Positions 8,076-16,957 of a stretch of 64,000 nt of DNA are shown here, piece by piece. The position numbers and the translations under genes were made by a program. The stretch lies in the NCBI GenBank assembly GCA_016183765.1, contig JACPEA010000004.1:1-64000 (forward strand). The letters run 5' to 3'. A model generated the notes under the pieces. It was not told where the DNA came from, searched no databases, and was given only the letters and a program-made list of their open reading frames with translations. Positions within the stretch are counted from its first letter, which is position 1, and every line of letters starts with the position of its first letter. Source of the stretch: Bacteroidota bacterium. GTDB taxonomy: Bacteria > Bacteroidota > Bacteroidia > Chitinophagales > Chitinophagaceae.

Positions 8076-9125
8076 TTACCACCTGATCAGGGCGCTGGCC
8101 CAGGTGAAACCGCTGCCAAAAGCAGCCAGGCATACCAGGTCGCCCTCTTTGATCTTTCCTTTTTCCCAGGCTTCGCACAAAGCTAATGGAACAGAAGCTG
8201 CCGTAGTGTTACCGAAATGTTGAATATTGTTGTACACCTGCTCATCGCTGAGATGCAGTTTTTGCTGCACAAACTGGGCTATCCGCAGGTTGGCCTGGTG
8301 GGGTATGAGCATATTGATATCGGAAGACTGGTAACCGTTTGCCGTAAGTGATTCCAGGATCACTTCCGGAAATTTCACGATCGCTTTTTTGAAGACTGTC
8401 TGCCCGTCCATATACGGGAAGTTCTGCGCTTTGTCGATCATGGCATGGCTCATGAACATATTGGCAATAGGGGCATCGTCAAAATCGGCGTAGTTATGGG
8501 TGCCCCAGTGATTGGCATGGGTGCCGGGATTATACATGGCCAGTATCTCTGCCGACTCACCATCACTGTGCAAGTGTGTGCTCAGGATGCCCTGGTCTTC
8601 TTTTTCGGTGGGTTGCAACACCACGGCACCGGCGCCATCGCCAAAGATCACGGAGATATTCCTGCCCCGGGTACTGAGATCAAGCCCGAAAGAATGTTTC
8701 TCGCTCCCCACTACCAGGATATTCTTGTACATACCGGTCTTGATGAACTGGTCGGCCACACTCAAAGCATACAGAAAGCCGCTGCACTGGTTTCGTACAT
8801 CAAGCGCCCCTATTTCTTTCATCTTCATAGCGCGCTGTAACATGACCCCGCAGCCGGGAAAATAATAGTCGGGAGACAGGGTGGCAAATACGATGAAATC
8901 AATATCATCAGCAGTGGTTCCCGCCCGTTCGATGGCTATTTTGGCGGCTTCTACAGCCATGGTAGTGGTAGTTTCTTCTGTGCGGTGCGCGTAACGGCGC
9001 TCTTTGATACCGGTCCTCTCCTGTATCCACTCGTCTGTGGTGTCCATATACTGCATCAGGTCCTGGTTAGTAACAACGTTGCTGGGCACGTATTTACCGA
9101 TACCGGCTATTCTACTGCGTGGCAT
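8076..9125 (-). CDS. fabH: 3-oxoacyl-ACP synthase III (KAS III)
   Basis: 349 residues. The Cys-His-Asn triad is visible: C114 in RNQCSGFLYAL, His in LIPHQANLRI (about 264) and Asn in HFGNTTAASVP (about 296). The N-terminus MPRSRIAGIGKYVP and the DEWIQERTGI block are typical. KAS III condenses acyl-CoA with malonyl-ACP to start fatty acid synthesis; homologs may instead prime secondary lipids or polyenes. It stands alone, away from other fab genes, so it may be a second KAS III copy rather than the housekeeping enzyme. Confidence 0.9.
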   Translation of the reverse strand: MPRSRIAGIGKYVPSNVVTNQDLMQYMDTTDEWIQERTGIKERRYAHRTEETTTTMAVEAAKIAIERAGTTADDIDFIVFATLSPDYYFPGCGVMLQRAMKMKEIGALDVRNQCSGFLYALSVADQFIKTGMYKNILVVGSEKHSFGLDLSTRGRNISVIFGDGAGAVVLQPTEKEDQGILSTHLHSDGESAEILAMYNPGTHANHWGTHNYADFDDAPIANMFMSHAMIDKAQNFPYMDGQTVFKKAIVKFPEVILESLTANGYQSSDINMLIPHQANLRIAQFVQQKLHLSDEQVYNNIQHFGNTTAASVPLALCEAWEKGKIKEGDLVCLAAFGSGFTWASALIRW

Positions 9126-9224
9126 AGTGATCGTTTTTGTTTGAGCAGGATGAAGATAAGGAAAGTTGTGGCTTCAGCCGTGGATTGGGGAAGTTTGCCA
9201 TGGGTGTTGCGGGGGGTGCGGTTT

Positions 9225-9290
9225 TTGGACTTTCAGGCTGGAAGCCTGTGAATAGGCGTCACTCGGCGGAGCCGAGCGACTACTCTGAAA
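9225..9290. repeat. two short GC-rich palindromes
   Basis: CAGGCT-gga-AGCCTG and CTCGGC-gga-GCCGAG lie within 50 bp of each other in the gap between the hydrolase and fabH. Both have the stem plus three-base GGA loop seen in REP-type palindromes. No gene is seen in 9126-9370. Confidence 0.45.
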
Positions 9291-9320
9291 AAATTCAGAT
9301 GCATTCACCCTGAGAAGTTT

Positions 9321-9356
9321 ACCACCACCCGGCTTGTTGGCAAACCGGGTGGTGGT
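9321..9356 (-). terminator. 12-bp hairpin after the hydrolase gene
   Basis: ACCACCACCCGG (9321-9332) pairs perfectly with CCGGGTGGTGGT (9345-9356). It sits 14 nt beyond the hydrolase stop codon. No good U-run follows on the minus strand. Confidence 0.5.
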
Positions 9357-9370
9357 TATGCGGCTGTACC

Positions 9371-10369
9371 TTACTGCACTGGTTTCAGCTGCAGCATATT
9401 TTTCAGGAATTCTGCGGTCTCTTTCTCCACACTCAGGATGTCTTTCGATTGGATGGGCGATGCCAGTACATGACTGCCGGCATTGGGTATGGCCACCATT
9501 TCTTCTTTTTCTACCGGTGTACCCAATGAGGCCATCATCTTTTTGATGGCGCTTACTTTTACTACGGGGTCCTGGTTGTTCTCGTCTTTATAATAGTATA
9601 GCGCCAGGACAGGCTGCTTCACTTTTTCAAAGGTCTTTTTCGTCATGGTGGTCTCCAGTAATTCCTCCAATTGTACCAGGGCTTCCAGGCGGTATTCCTG
9701 GTTCCAGTATTGTTTGTATTCGGGTGTTTTTTTGGGGATTACGTTGTAATAGGAGCCTTTTACCTTGCGCGCTATCTGCAGGCCCCAGGGGTTGTTCAGC
9801 AGCCAGGCATTGGGGTCGTTGATCTGGATATTGGGAGAATACAATACCAGTGCGGCAATATCCGGATAGGCGGCTGCCAGTTGCAGCGCCAGTGTGCCTC
9901 CGGTGGAAGTGCCCATCAGGATCACTTTGTTGCCCAATTGTTTGCCGATGGCATAAGCCTGTTTGGCAGATTCCCAGAGATTTTCGGCGGTCATATTGAC
10001 CAGCGCGTCAGTGGTATCGATACCATGTTGTGAAAGTCTTGCCAGGTAAAGGTTGCAGCCAAACTGCCTGGCAATTTTCCTGTGTACCGGGTTACCCTCT
10101 TCCTGGCTGGCGCTGAAGCCGTGCAGGTAAACGATGGCGTATTCGGTTTTCTGTTTCAGTGTATCATCGAACCATACGATACGGGCTTCATTGTCGGGCT
10201 TGATCTTGTGTGGGGCTTCCTGCTTCAAGATAAAGGTCTCCAGGGCCGAATCACCGGAAGGCACTTCAGGCAATACGGTACTGTACACCGGGGTGGCGGG
10301 GTTGGGACCGAGAAAATACACCGCAGCCAGTACCACCAGGATCGCGAGCAATATTTTGAGGAAGCGCAT
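9371..10369 (-). CDS. alpha/beta hydrolase, membrane-anchored or exported
   Basis: 332 residues from the ATG at 10367-10369, which starts a hydrophobic signal/anchor (MRFLKILLAILVVLAAVYFL). The alpha/beta-hydrolase fold is supported by the oxyanion motif YLHGFSASQ, the nucleophile elbow GTSTGG, and a late Asp and His (NQDPVV and AGSHVL). The substrate is unknown; carboxylesterase or lipase activity is the family default. An upstream ATG at 10414 would add 15 residues ahead of the signal and is less likely. It is divergent from the acyltransferase gene. Confidence 0.82.
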   Translation of the reverse strand: MRFLKILLAILVVLAAVYFLGPNPATPVYSTVLPEVPSGDSALETFILKQEAPHKIKPDNEARIVWFDDTLKQKTEYAIVYLHGFSASQEEGNPVHRKIARQFGCNLYLARLSQHGIDTTDALVNMTAENLWESAKQAYAIGKQLGNKVILMGTSTGGTLALQLAAAYPDIAALVLYSPNIQINDPNAWLLNNPWGLQIARKVKGSYYNVIPKKTPEYKQYWNQEYRLEALVQLEELLETTMTKKTFEKVKQPVLALYYYKDENNQDPVVKVSAIKKMMASLGTPVEKEEMVAIPNAGSHVLASPIQSKDILSVEKETAEFLKNMLQLKPVQ

Positions 10370-10467
10370 AAAAGATCGTTTCCTTAAAACTACAAATTTG
10401 TTACCAGTATTCATAAGTGCCGGAATCCGCGTACAAAATCCTATATTAGAAACTCCAAACGGCTGCC

Positions 10468-11589
10468 ATGACTACCAAAACACAACGATTCCCCGCGCTG
10501 GATGTATTCCGCGGGCTCACCATCTGTTTAATGATCATTGTCAATACCCCCGGCGACGGCTCGGTCACTTTTGCACCGCTGCTGCATGCTCACTGGCATG
10601 GGTTTACACCTACCGACCTGGTATTCCCCTCTTTTTTATTTGCCGTGGGTAATGCCATGAGTTTTGTGATGCGCAAGTGGGAGCAGATGACCACCGCTGA
10701 AGTGCTGGGAAAAATAGTCAAACGCACATTGCTGATCTTTTTACTGGGTTACCTCATGTACTGGTTTCCCTTTGTGCGGCTGGAAGAGGGGCATTGGGTG
10801 CTGTCGCCCATCTCGCATACCCGTATCCTGGGGGTGTTGCAACGCATCGCACTCTGTTATGGTTTTGCTTCGCTGATGGTCTATTTCCTTAAAACCAGGA
10901 CCGTAGTGGTATTGAGTATCGGCTTCCTGTTATTGTATTGGGGACTCTGCTTCTGGTTTGGCGATCCCGCCGACCCCCTCAGCTTACAGGGTAATGCCGG
11001 TCTGAAACTGGACCTGTGGTTATTGGGCGAGAACCACCTGTACCATGGTGAGGGTGTGGCATTCGATCCCGAAGGACTGTTGAGCACTTTACCAGCTATT
11101 GTTAATGTGGTAGCCGGTTATCTGGTGGGTAAACATGTGCAGCAAAGCGGGAAAACCTATGAGGGGCTGACCAAGCTGCTACTGGCTGGTTTTGTGTTAC
11201 TGGTGATCGCTTATTTCTGGAACTATATCTTCCCCATCAACAAAAAATTATGGACCAGTTCATTTGTGTTGCATACGGTGGGACTGGACTGTATGATCCT
11301 CGGCGGGGTGATCTACCTGATGGATATGCGGCATAAGACCCGGGCGGCCTGGTTTTTTGAAGTGGTGGGCAAGAATCCGCTGGCCATTTACCTGTTGTCC
11401 GAGCTGCTGGTGATCCTGCTGTACACTTTCCAGGTAGGAGATGAGTCGTTGTTCAGGGCGATCTACCGGGCTGTGTTCAGTCATGCAGGCGATTATTGGG
11501 GTTCTCTCTTATTTGCCCTGGCCTATATGTTACTGTGCTGGTCGGTGGGGTATTGGATGGATAAGCGGAAATGGTATGTGCGGGTGTGA
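10468..11589 (+). CDS. HGSNAT/NagX-like membrane acyltransferase (DUF5009-type)
   Basis: 373 residues with about ten hydrophobic segments. The N-terminal block RFPALDVFRGLTICLMI, the motif HGFTPTDLVFPSFLF and the later RILGVLQRIALCYG match bacterial relatives of heparan-alpha-glucosaminide N-acetyltransferase. The human enzyme transfers acetyl from cytosolic acetyl-CoA across a membrane to an amino sugar. The bacterial proteins are thought to acetylate cell-wall or imported amino sugars; that function is an inference. A 17-unit heptamer array starts 8 nt after the stop. Confidence 0.85.
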   Translation: MTTKTQRFPALDVFRGLTICLMIIVNTPGDGSVTFAPLLHAHWHGFTPTDLVFPSFLFAVGNAMSFVMRKWEQMTTAEVLGKIVKRTLLIFLLGYLMYWFPFVRLEEGHWVLSPISHTRILGVLQRIALCYGFASLMVYFLKTRTVVVLSIGFLLLYWGLCFWFGDPADPLSLQGNAGLKLDLWLLGENHLYHGEGVAFDPEGLLSTLPAIVNVVAGYLVGKHVQQSGKTYEGLTKLLLAGFVLLVIAYFWNYIFPINKKLWTSSFVLHTVGLDCMILGGVIYLMDMRHKTRAAWFFEVVGKNPLAIYLLSELLVILLYTFQVGDESLFRAIYRAVFSHAGDYWGSLLFALAYMLLCWSVGYWMDKRKWYVRV

Positions 11590-11597
11590 GGGGGGAT

Positions 11598-11716
11598 ACT
11601 TGATACTTGATGCTTGATACTTGATGCTTGATACTTGATGCTTGATACTTGATGCTTGATACTTGATGCTTGATACTTGATGCTTGATACTTGATACTTG
11701 ATGTTTGATGCTTGAT
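11598..11716. repeat. 17-unit heptamer tandem array, RCTTGAT
   Basis: Seventeen consecutive 7-bp units fill 119 bp. Units ACTTGAT and GCTTGAT alternate almost strictly, giving a secondary 14-bp period, with one GTTTGAT near the end. It begins 8 nt after the stop of the acyltransferase gene. Unlike other arrays in the window it has no visible inverted partner. The unit length equals that of the arrays at 20.7, 23.3 and 26.6 kb. Confidence 0.95.
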
Positions 11717-11808
11717 ATGATTCTGGATGCTGGGGTTAGGTTGGGGGTGGTATCATATTTTGATAATCAGTTAGTTATATTCTTTTTCTGTTAAGTTTAG
11801 GGGCTTAC

Positions 11809-11839
11809 TTTGCCCTCCCGTGCTAAAGCTGTACCTTTG
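11809..11839 (+). promoter_or_regulatory. typA promoter (-33 TTTG, -7 TACCTTTG)
   Basis: TTTG at 11809-11812, a 19-nt spacer and TACCTTTG at 11832-11839 match both halves of the Bacteroidota vegetative promoter. The typA ATG follows 17 nt later, so the leader is short. Confidence 0.8.
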
Positions 11840-11856
11840 CAGCCTTAAAATTTTAC

Positions 11857-13674
11857 ATGGAAATAAGAAACATTGCCATTATCGCACACGTAGACCATGG
11901 CAAAACAACACTGGTAGACAGGATACTGCAAACTACCAAGGTATTCAGGGACAACCAGGAGACCGGGGAACTGATCATGGATAGCAACGACCTGGAGAGG
12001 GAACGTGGTATCACCATCTTCAGCAAGAACGCGGCCGTAACTTATAACGACGTTAAGATTAATGTGATTGATACACCCGGCCACAGTGATTTTGGTGGTG
12101 AGGTAGAGCGTGTTTTAAAAATGGCCGATGGTGTGATCCTGCTGGTAGATGCTTTTGAAGGTCCCATGCCACAGACCCGTTTTGTATTGCAGAAAGCTTT
12201 ACAACTGAACCTGCACCCCATTGTGGTGATTAACAAGGTGGATAAGCCCAACTGCCGCCCGGATGAAGTGCATGACGCCGTATTCGAACTCTTCTTTAAC
12301 CTGGATGCTACCGAAGAACAGCTTAACTTCCCTACCTATTATGGCAGCGGTAAAAATGGCTGGTTCAACGACAGCTTAACGCCTACTGATAATATTCTGA
12401 CACTGATGGATGGCATCATCAAACATGTGCCGCCACCAAAAGTGAACGAAGGTTTTCTGCAGATGCAGATCACTTCGCTGGATTACTCTTCTTTCCTGGG
12501 CCGTATCGCCATTGGTAAAGTGACCCGCGGAACCATCAGGGAAAACCAGCCTATTGCGCTGGTACAGGCCGATGGGTCTGTCAAGAAAAATCGTGTAAAA
12601 GAACTGTATGTGTTTGAAGGAATGGGCAAACGCCGGGTAACGGAAGTAATTGCCGGTGACCTGTGTGCGGTGGTAGGACTGGAAGATTTCAATATCGGAG
12701 ATACCATTGCGGATATCGATAACCCCGAGGGTTTGCCGGTGATCAGCGTGGATGAGCCGACCATGAGTATGACCTTCAGCATCAACAACTCACCATTCTT
12801 TGGTAAGGATGGTAAGTTTGTAACCTCACGCCACCTGCGTGACCGTTTGATGAAGGAGACCGAAAAGAACCTGGCTTTACGTGTGGAAGATACCGATAGT
12901 GCGGATAGTTTTCTGGTGTTTGGCCGTGGTATCCTGCACCTGGGTATCCTGATCGAGACCATGCGCCGCGAAGGTTATGAGTTGACTGTGGGTAATCCAC
13001 AGGTGCTGGTAAAGACCATCGATGGTAAAAAACATGAACCTTACGAGAACCTGGTGGTAGATGTGCCTGCTGAATTCAGCGGTAAAGTGATCGACCTGGT
13101 TACACAGCGTAAGGGCGAAATGCAGATCATGGAAAGCAAGGGCGAGATGCAGCACCTGGAATTCGAGATACCTTCCAGGGGATTGATCGGTCTGCGTTCC
13201 CAGATGCTGACCAATACTGCGGGTGAAGCTGTGATGGCGCACCGTTTCCTGGATTACAAACCATGGAAAGGGCCAATCCCCGGCAGGAATAATGGGGTGC
13301 TGATCGCGAAATTCGGCGGAACTACTACTGCCTATTCCATTGATAAGCTGCAGGACCGCGGAAGTTTCTTTGTTGATCCGGGAGAAGAAGTATATGTAGG
13401 GCAGGTCATTGCCGAACACATCAAACCCGGCGACCTGAACGTGAATGCCGTGGAAATGAAAAAGCTGACCAACCACCGTGCCAGCGGAAGTGACGATGCG
13501 GTACGCATTACACCCAAACTGCAGTTCACACTGGAAGAGTGTATGGAATATATCCAGCAGGACGAATGTATTGAGGTTACTCCCAAGAACATCCGTATGC
13601 GTAAAGTGATCCTGAATGAAGAGGACAGGAAAAAGAGCAGTAAGAGCATGCAGAGTGAGGCGGTAGGCGGTTAA
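11857..13674 (+). CDS. typA: translational GTPase TypA/BipA
   Basis: 605 residues, full length. The GTPase motifs are AHVDHGKTTL (P-loop), the switch II DTPGHSDFGGEV and NKVDKP. EF-G-like domains and the BipA-specific C-terminal domain follow (SRGLIGLRSQML, FGGTTTAYSI). BipA binds the ribosome and aids 50S assembly and growth under cold or other stress. It has its own promoter and a terminator at 13701-13732, so it is monocistronic. Confidence 0.97.
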   Translation: MEIRNIAIIAHVDHGKTTLVDRILQTTKVFRDNQETGELIMDSNDLERERGITIFSKNAAVTYNDVKINVIDTPGHSDFGGEVERVLKMADGVILLVDAFEGPMPQTRFVLQKALQLNLHPIVVINKVDKPNCRPDEVHDAVFELFFNLDATEEQLNFPTYYGSGKNGWFNDSLTPTDNILTLMDGIIKHVPPPKVNEGFLQMQITSLDYSSFLGRIAIGKVTRGTIRENQPIALVQADGSVKKNRVKELYVFEGMGKRRVTEVIAGDLCAVVGLEDFNIGDTIADIDNPEGLPVISVDEPTMSMTFSINNSPFFGKDGKFVTSRHLRDRLMKETEKNLALRVEDTDSADSFLVFGRGILHLGILIETMRREGYELTVGNPQVLVKTIDGKKHEPYENLVVDVPAEFSGKVIDLVTQRKGEMQIMESKGEMQHLEFEIPSRGLIGLRSQMLTNTAGEAVMAHRFLDYKPWKGPIPGRNNGVLIAKFGGTTTAYSIDKLQDRGSFFVDPGEEVYVGQVIAEHIKPGDLNVNAVEMKKLTNHRASGSDDAVRITPKLQFTLEECMEYIQQDECIEVTPKNIRMRKVILNEEDRKKSSKSMQSEAVGG

Positions 13675-13691
13675 TCCACCATTGTCTTATA

Positions 13692-13886
13692 CTATATCAG
13701 AGCCATCCTGTGTAATACAGGGTGGCTTTTTTGTTGGGGAGGCTCCTGCAGTAAGTAGTTGGTACTGCAATTGTCGCCATCGCAACAGGGAAGTGCATTG
13801 GTACAACACACCGGGCACTGGTAATGCCCGTGCACGTGCACCAGTTGCACCAGGTGACCACAGAACAAACATTGCTGGGGTTGCAT
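13692..13886 (-). CDS. small cysteine-rich zinc-ribbon protein
   Basis: 64 residues starting at ATG 13884-13886. CLFCGH followed by CPVC, and a further CC and C downstream, suggest a small zinc ribbon, consistent with a conserved short protein. The last dozen codons run through the typA terminator hairpin (13701-13727), so the frame may really end by readthrough of a shared element, or the stop at 13692 is correct and the two genes overlap tail to tail. Function unknown; other frames here are less protein-like. Confidence 0.55.
   Translation of the reverse strand: MQPQQCLFCGHLVQLVHVHGHYQCPVCCTNALPCCDGDNCSTNYLLQEPPQQKSHPVLHRMALI
13701..13732 (+). terminator. typA intrinsic terminator
   Basis: An 11-bp stem (13701-13711 with 13717-13727, one G-T pair) with a 5-nt loop is followed by TTTTT. 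Confidence 0.88.
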
Positions 13887-13948
13887 CTTATGAAATTATC
13901 AGATTCGGCAGAAATGGGCCGCAATAAGTTTTCAACACCTGGGTGAGC

Positions 13949-13989
13949 AAAAAAAAGCCACAGTCATTGAATGCTCAATAACTGTGGCT
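13949..13989 (-). terminator. terminator of the secreted-protein gene
   Basis: A 15-bp stem (13956-13970 with 13975-13989, one mismatch) is followed on the minus strand by a run of T residues (A-run at 13949-13956 on plus). Confidence 0.85.
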
Positions 13990-14013
13990 GGATGGTTGTA
14001 GTGAATAGCTGAA

Positions 14014-14427
14014 TTAGTTTTTGCTGACTACCACGTCTTCAATAACCTGGGTCTTGATGTTCACATCAAACTTCTGTTTGAAAGAATTTTTACCGTCTTC
14101 GATCACGAAGGTCAGTTTGCTTACTTCGGATTTTGGCAATTTGAAGGTTTTGTCAAATTGTTTGTCGCCATAAAAACCTTTGAAAAGAATTTCACCGTAC
14201 TCGTCCAGGACAGAGAGGTTAAAAGTGTTACCGGCAGGATTGCTGTATTTAACGTTGAAAGATAACTGGTTGTATTTATCAACACCGGTGTACTTGATCT
14301 CTACTTTATCAGCGGCCGGGGCTACAGGTGTAACGGTAGCGGCGTTGGCAGAAAGAAAAAGTGTAGCGGCTAACAGGTTGCCTAAGAAAAATCTTTTTGC
14401 GATGGTTTGGATTGACTGTTTTTTCAT
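14014..14427 (-). CDS. small secreted protein of unknown function
   Basis: 137 residues from ATG 14425-14427. A signal peptide (about 1-29: basic KKQSIQ, hydrophobic GNLLAATLFLSANA, cleavage after ANA) is followed by about 105 residues rich in beta-forming and charged residues, such as KVEIKYTGVDKYNQLSFNVKY. It looks like a single exported beta-sandwich domain. No family is recognised. An ATG three codons earlier (14434-14436) is also possible. It is monocistronic with a clear terminator. Confidence 0.75.
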   Translation of the reverse strand: MKKQSIQTIAKRFFLGNLLAATLFLSANAATVTPVAPAADKVEIKYTGVDKYNQLSFNVKYSNPAGNTFNLSVLDEYGEILFKGFYGDKQFDKTFKLPKSEVSKLTFVIEDGKNSFKQKFDVNIKTQVIEDVVVSKN

Positions 14428-14801
14428 GGTGTACATAAATTTTTAGTTTGAAATAATTGTATGTCTGTTTGTTTGTGTAATGGGCATAATCATGCCGCAT
14501 GGCTCACAAAAGAAGTTTACATGGGAAATAAGCAATCAGAAGAATACAGGGCTACCGTAACGGTGAAGTGAATTGGCAATTCAACTATAGATGTACATCA
14601 AAAACCCGTATGTATACCAGTTAATACCCGGATGAGGTAAAAGGTAACCCTTAGTGTATTGTTAACACAATGTTACTGATTTGATAAACTAACGTTCGTT
14701 TATAGCCAGTACTGTTATACACTGTATGTACTTGCTACTGCAGCGTGATACCATTCGATATACCTGGTCTTATCGTGCAGCCATGCGCTGAATTATTCGT
14801 G
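14428..14801. other. 374-bp non-coding gap
   Basis: No credible gene is seen on either strand. The half nearer 14428 should hold the promoter of the secreted-protein gene. A partial palindrome ACTAAC-GTTC-GTTTA near 14688-14702 resembles the PaaR-type operator described below but lacks a matching second half. The rest is AT-rich and unremarkable. Confidence 0.5.
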
Positions 14802-15806
14802 TTATATGGCCGGTTTGTTCAGTGTTTGCCAGAGAAGGTCTTTCAGTTCTGTTAACCCTTTATTGGTAACCGAAGAAATAAAGAGGTGTGGAATATGTGC
14901 AGGTAATTCTTTGCTGATGGCTTCTTTCAGTTCCTCATCCAGCATATCGCTTTTGCTGATGGCGATAATGAAATCTTTCTGCAGCATTTCCGGATTGTAT
15001 TCTTCGAGTTCATGCCGCAGGATCTCAAATTCTTTTTTATGGTCATCGCTGTCTGCGGGGATCAGGAACAGCAGTGCCGAATTTCTTTCAATATGCCGGA
15101 GAAAACGATGTCCCAGCCCCTTGCCTTCGGCCGCCCCTTCAATGATACCGGGGAGATCGGCGATGCAAAAAGAGCGGTTATCGCGGTACGCAACCATACC
15201 CAGCTGCGGAACAAGTGTGGTGAATGCATAATTGGCGATCTTGGGTTTGGCTGCGGTGATCACAGACAACAGGGTGGATTTACCTGCGTTAGGAAAACCT
15301 ACCAGTCCTACATCGGCCAGTACTTTCAGTTCTATGTTTTTCCATCCTTCCACACCGGGTTCGCCGGGTTGTGAATGTTCGGGGGCCTGGTTGGTGGGTG
15401 TGGCAAAATTACTGTTGCCGAGTCCGCCACGGCCACCTCTCATCCAGATCAGTTCCTGTCCGTCTTCCAGTATTTCCGCTTCTTTTTCTCCTGTCTCTTC
15501 ATTGCGTGCTACAGTGCCCAAGGGTACTTCAATAATGATATCTTTTCCATCACGGCCGGTGCAATTGTTCTTGCTGCCGTTTTCTCCGTTCTCAGCCAGT
15601 ACGTTCTTGAAATAACGCAGGTGTAAGAGGGTCCACAGATTACTGTTGCCGCGCAGGATGATATGGCCTCCGCGACCGCCATCGCCACCGTCGGGACCGC
15701 CCATGGCGGTAAGTTTGTTGCGCATGAAATGCGTAGAGCCCGAGCCGCCATGCCCGCTGCGCGCAAAAATCCGGATATAATCAATGAAGTTGTTTCTTTC
15801 TGACAC
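14802..15806 (-). CDS. obg: GTPase Obg
   Basis: 334 residues. The glycine-rich Obg fold covers about residues 1-158 ([24 protein letters not shown]). The GTPase domain has [27 protein letters not shown] and an SKSD-type recognition motif. Obg acts in 50S ribosome assembly and stress signalling. The start is GTG at 15804-15806; no upstream ATG is in frame. The C-terminal extension seen in some bacteria is absent. It lies downstream of paaY in the same direction, with a 33-nt gap. Confidence 0.95.
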   Translation of the reverse strand: MSERNNFIDYIRIFARSGHGGSGSTHFMRNKLTAMGGPDGGDGGRGGHIILRGNSNLWTLLHLRYFKNVLAENGENGSKNNCTGRDGKDIIIEVPLGTVARNEETGEKEAEILEDGQELIWMRGGRGGLGNSNFATPTNQAPEHSQPGEPGVEGWKNIELKVLADVGLVGFPNAGKSTLLSVITAAKPKIANYAFTTLVPQLGMVAYRDNRSFCIADLPGIIEGAAEGKGLGHRFLRHIERNSALLFLIPADSDDHKKEFEILRHELEEYNPEMLQKDFIIAISKSDMLDEELKEAISKELPAHIPHLFISSVTNKGLTELKDLLWQTLNKPAI

Positions 15807-15839
15807 TTGGTTATGATTAGCTGCAAATGTACGCCAATG

Positions 15840-16445
15840 TTATTTGTTAGGCGATTCTCTTAATTCATTCCAGCTGTGGTAACTGTTCTGCTGACCCGGC
15901 AGGTTTTGGGGTGGTTCTCTCAGGGGCTCTACGGGTTCGCGGTAAGCCTGCATTTCTTTGGGTAACGACTGGTAAAGCCGGGTTCCCTCAGTTTTCCAGC
16001 GGATCATGTCATCGCTCACATCTTTGATCTTTTTAGCGGGATTGCCAACGATCAGGCTACGGCTCCCGAATTTTTCATCGGCTTTCACCAGGCTAAGGGC
16101 GCCAACAATACATTCATCACCCAGGTCTGCATTGTCCATGATCACGCTGTTCATACCCACCAGGCAATTCCTGCCAATGATGGCACCATGTATTACAGCG
16201 CCGTGACCAATATGCGCCCCTTCTTTCAGGATAACGGTAATACCGGGAAACATGTGTATGGTGCAGTTCTCCTGCACATTACAACCGTCTTCAATGATGA
16301 TGGCTCCCCAGTCGCCGCGAATGGCTGCTCCGGGGCCGATGTACACATCCCTGCCAATGATCACATTGCCGGTAACGGCAGCCTGGGGATGGATGAAGGA
16401 GGATTCGTGAATAACGGGGATATATTCTTTGAATTGATAGATCAT
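15840..16445 (-). CDS. paaY: PaaY-like hexapeptide-repeat thioesterase / gamma-carbonic-anhydrase fold
   Basis: 201 residues with a left-handed beta-helix built of hexapeptide repeats (residues about 15-160). Metal-ligand histidines are seen in IHMFPG, HIGHGAVIHG. The C-terminal VEPLREPPQ matches the PaaY branch. In phenylacetate degradation PaaY is a thioesterase that removes toxic dead-end CoA products. It is the last gene of the paa cluster here and is separated from paaI by a helix-bundle gene with repeat arrays; the array begins right at its start codon. Confidence 0.87.
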   Translation of the reverse strand: MIYQFKEYIPVIHESSFIHPQAAVTGNVIIGRDVYIGPGAAIRGDWGAIIIEDGCNVQENCTIHMFPGITVILKEGAHIGHGAVIHGAIIGRNCLVGMNSVIMDNADLGDECIVGALSLVKADEKFGSRSLIVGNPAKKIKDVSDDMIRWKTEGTRLYQSLPKEMQAYREPVEPLREPPQNLPGQQNSYHSWNELRESPNK

Positions 16446-16510
16446 GGGTTAAGTATATAAAGTAGATAAGTATATATGGTATATAAAGCAAATAGGTGTA
16501 TAAGGTGGTG
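16446..16510. repeat. array arm 1a (9-bp units, inverted partner of 1b)
   Basis: Degenerate 9-bp units related to AAGTATATA / AAGTAGATA run from the paaY start codon to the stop codon of the helix-bundle gene. One unit is a base short. The reverse complement of the unit, TATATACTT, forms arm 1b on the other side of the gene. Confidence 0.75.
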
Positions 16511-16894
16511 TCAGGTGTTTTCTTTTTGTTTGCGGAGGTGGTGGATGTATCCGTTGAGCATGCGTTCTATCTCTTTTAGTTGTGTTCTGAGTTGGGTGAG
16601 CGATGCTTCTGTGATATAACCATTATCAAATGCATCAACCAGGTGGTTGAATGATTCTGCCAATGAGCCCCTTGCCTGAATACAATAATGTATCTGATCG
16701 GCAAATGTGTATCTCCCATGTCCTTCTTCCAGTAAACTATTGATGGATAGGGAGCTTCGTAACAGTTGGTCCGATAGCTTATATCTTTCATCGACAGGGA
16801 ATTCTTTTACCATTTCGGCAACCTGTTGCTTAAAAACCCTTGATTTTTTCCATATTTCCAATTCCTCAAATCCAAACAGCTGCTCATTTTTCAT
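16511..16894 (-). CDS. four-helix-bundle protein (23S rRNA IVP/S23 family), copy 1
   Basis: 127 residues, all helical. It has the family landmarks GFEELEIWKKSRVF, FPVDERYKLSDQLLRSS, EEGHGRY, ARGSLAES and LNGYIHHLRKQK. Proteins of this family are encoded in intervening sequences of 23S rRNA and are related to the Avd accessory protein of diversity-generating retroelements, which is a basic nucleic-acid-binding pentamer. It lies between paaI and paaY, in the direction of the operon, flanked by inverted 9-bp arrays. This copy is the most divergent of the three (LLRSSLSINSLLEEGHGR replaces the RASRS..ANIAEGYGR of the others). Confidence 0.9.
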   Translation of the reverse strand: MKNEQLFGFEELEIWKKSRVFKQQVAEMVKEFPVDERYKLSDQLLRSSLSINSLLEEGHGRYTFADQIHYCIQARGSLAESFNHLVDAFDNGYITEASLTQLRTQLKEIERMLNGYIHHLRKQKENT

Positions 16895-16957
16895 ATCGGA
16901 ACTTATTTACTGTATATACTTTATTTACTCTATTTACTTCATATACTTTATATGTCC
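16895..16957. repeat. array arm 1b (9-bp units TATWTACTT)
   Basis: From 16904 five regular 9-bp units follow: TATTTACTG, TATATACTT, TATTTACTC, TATTTACTT, CATATACTT. The array overlaps the last codons and stop (16948-16950) of paaI, so the paaI terminal residues are written in repeat sequence. Confidence 0.85.

Noticed and set aside
14688..14702. Possible fourth TetR operator (ACTAAC-GTTC-GTTTA)
   Set aside because: Only one half-site is intact and no paa-linked promoter is adjacent.
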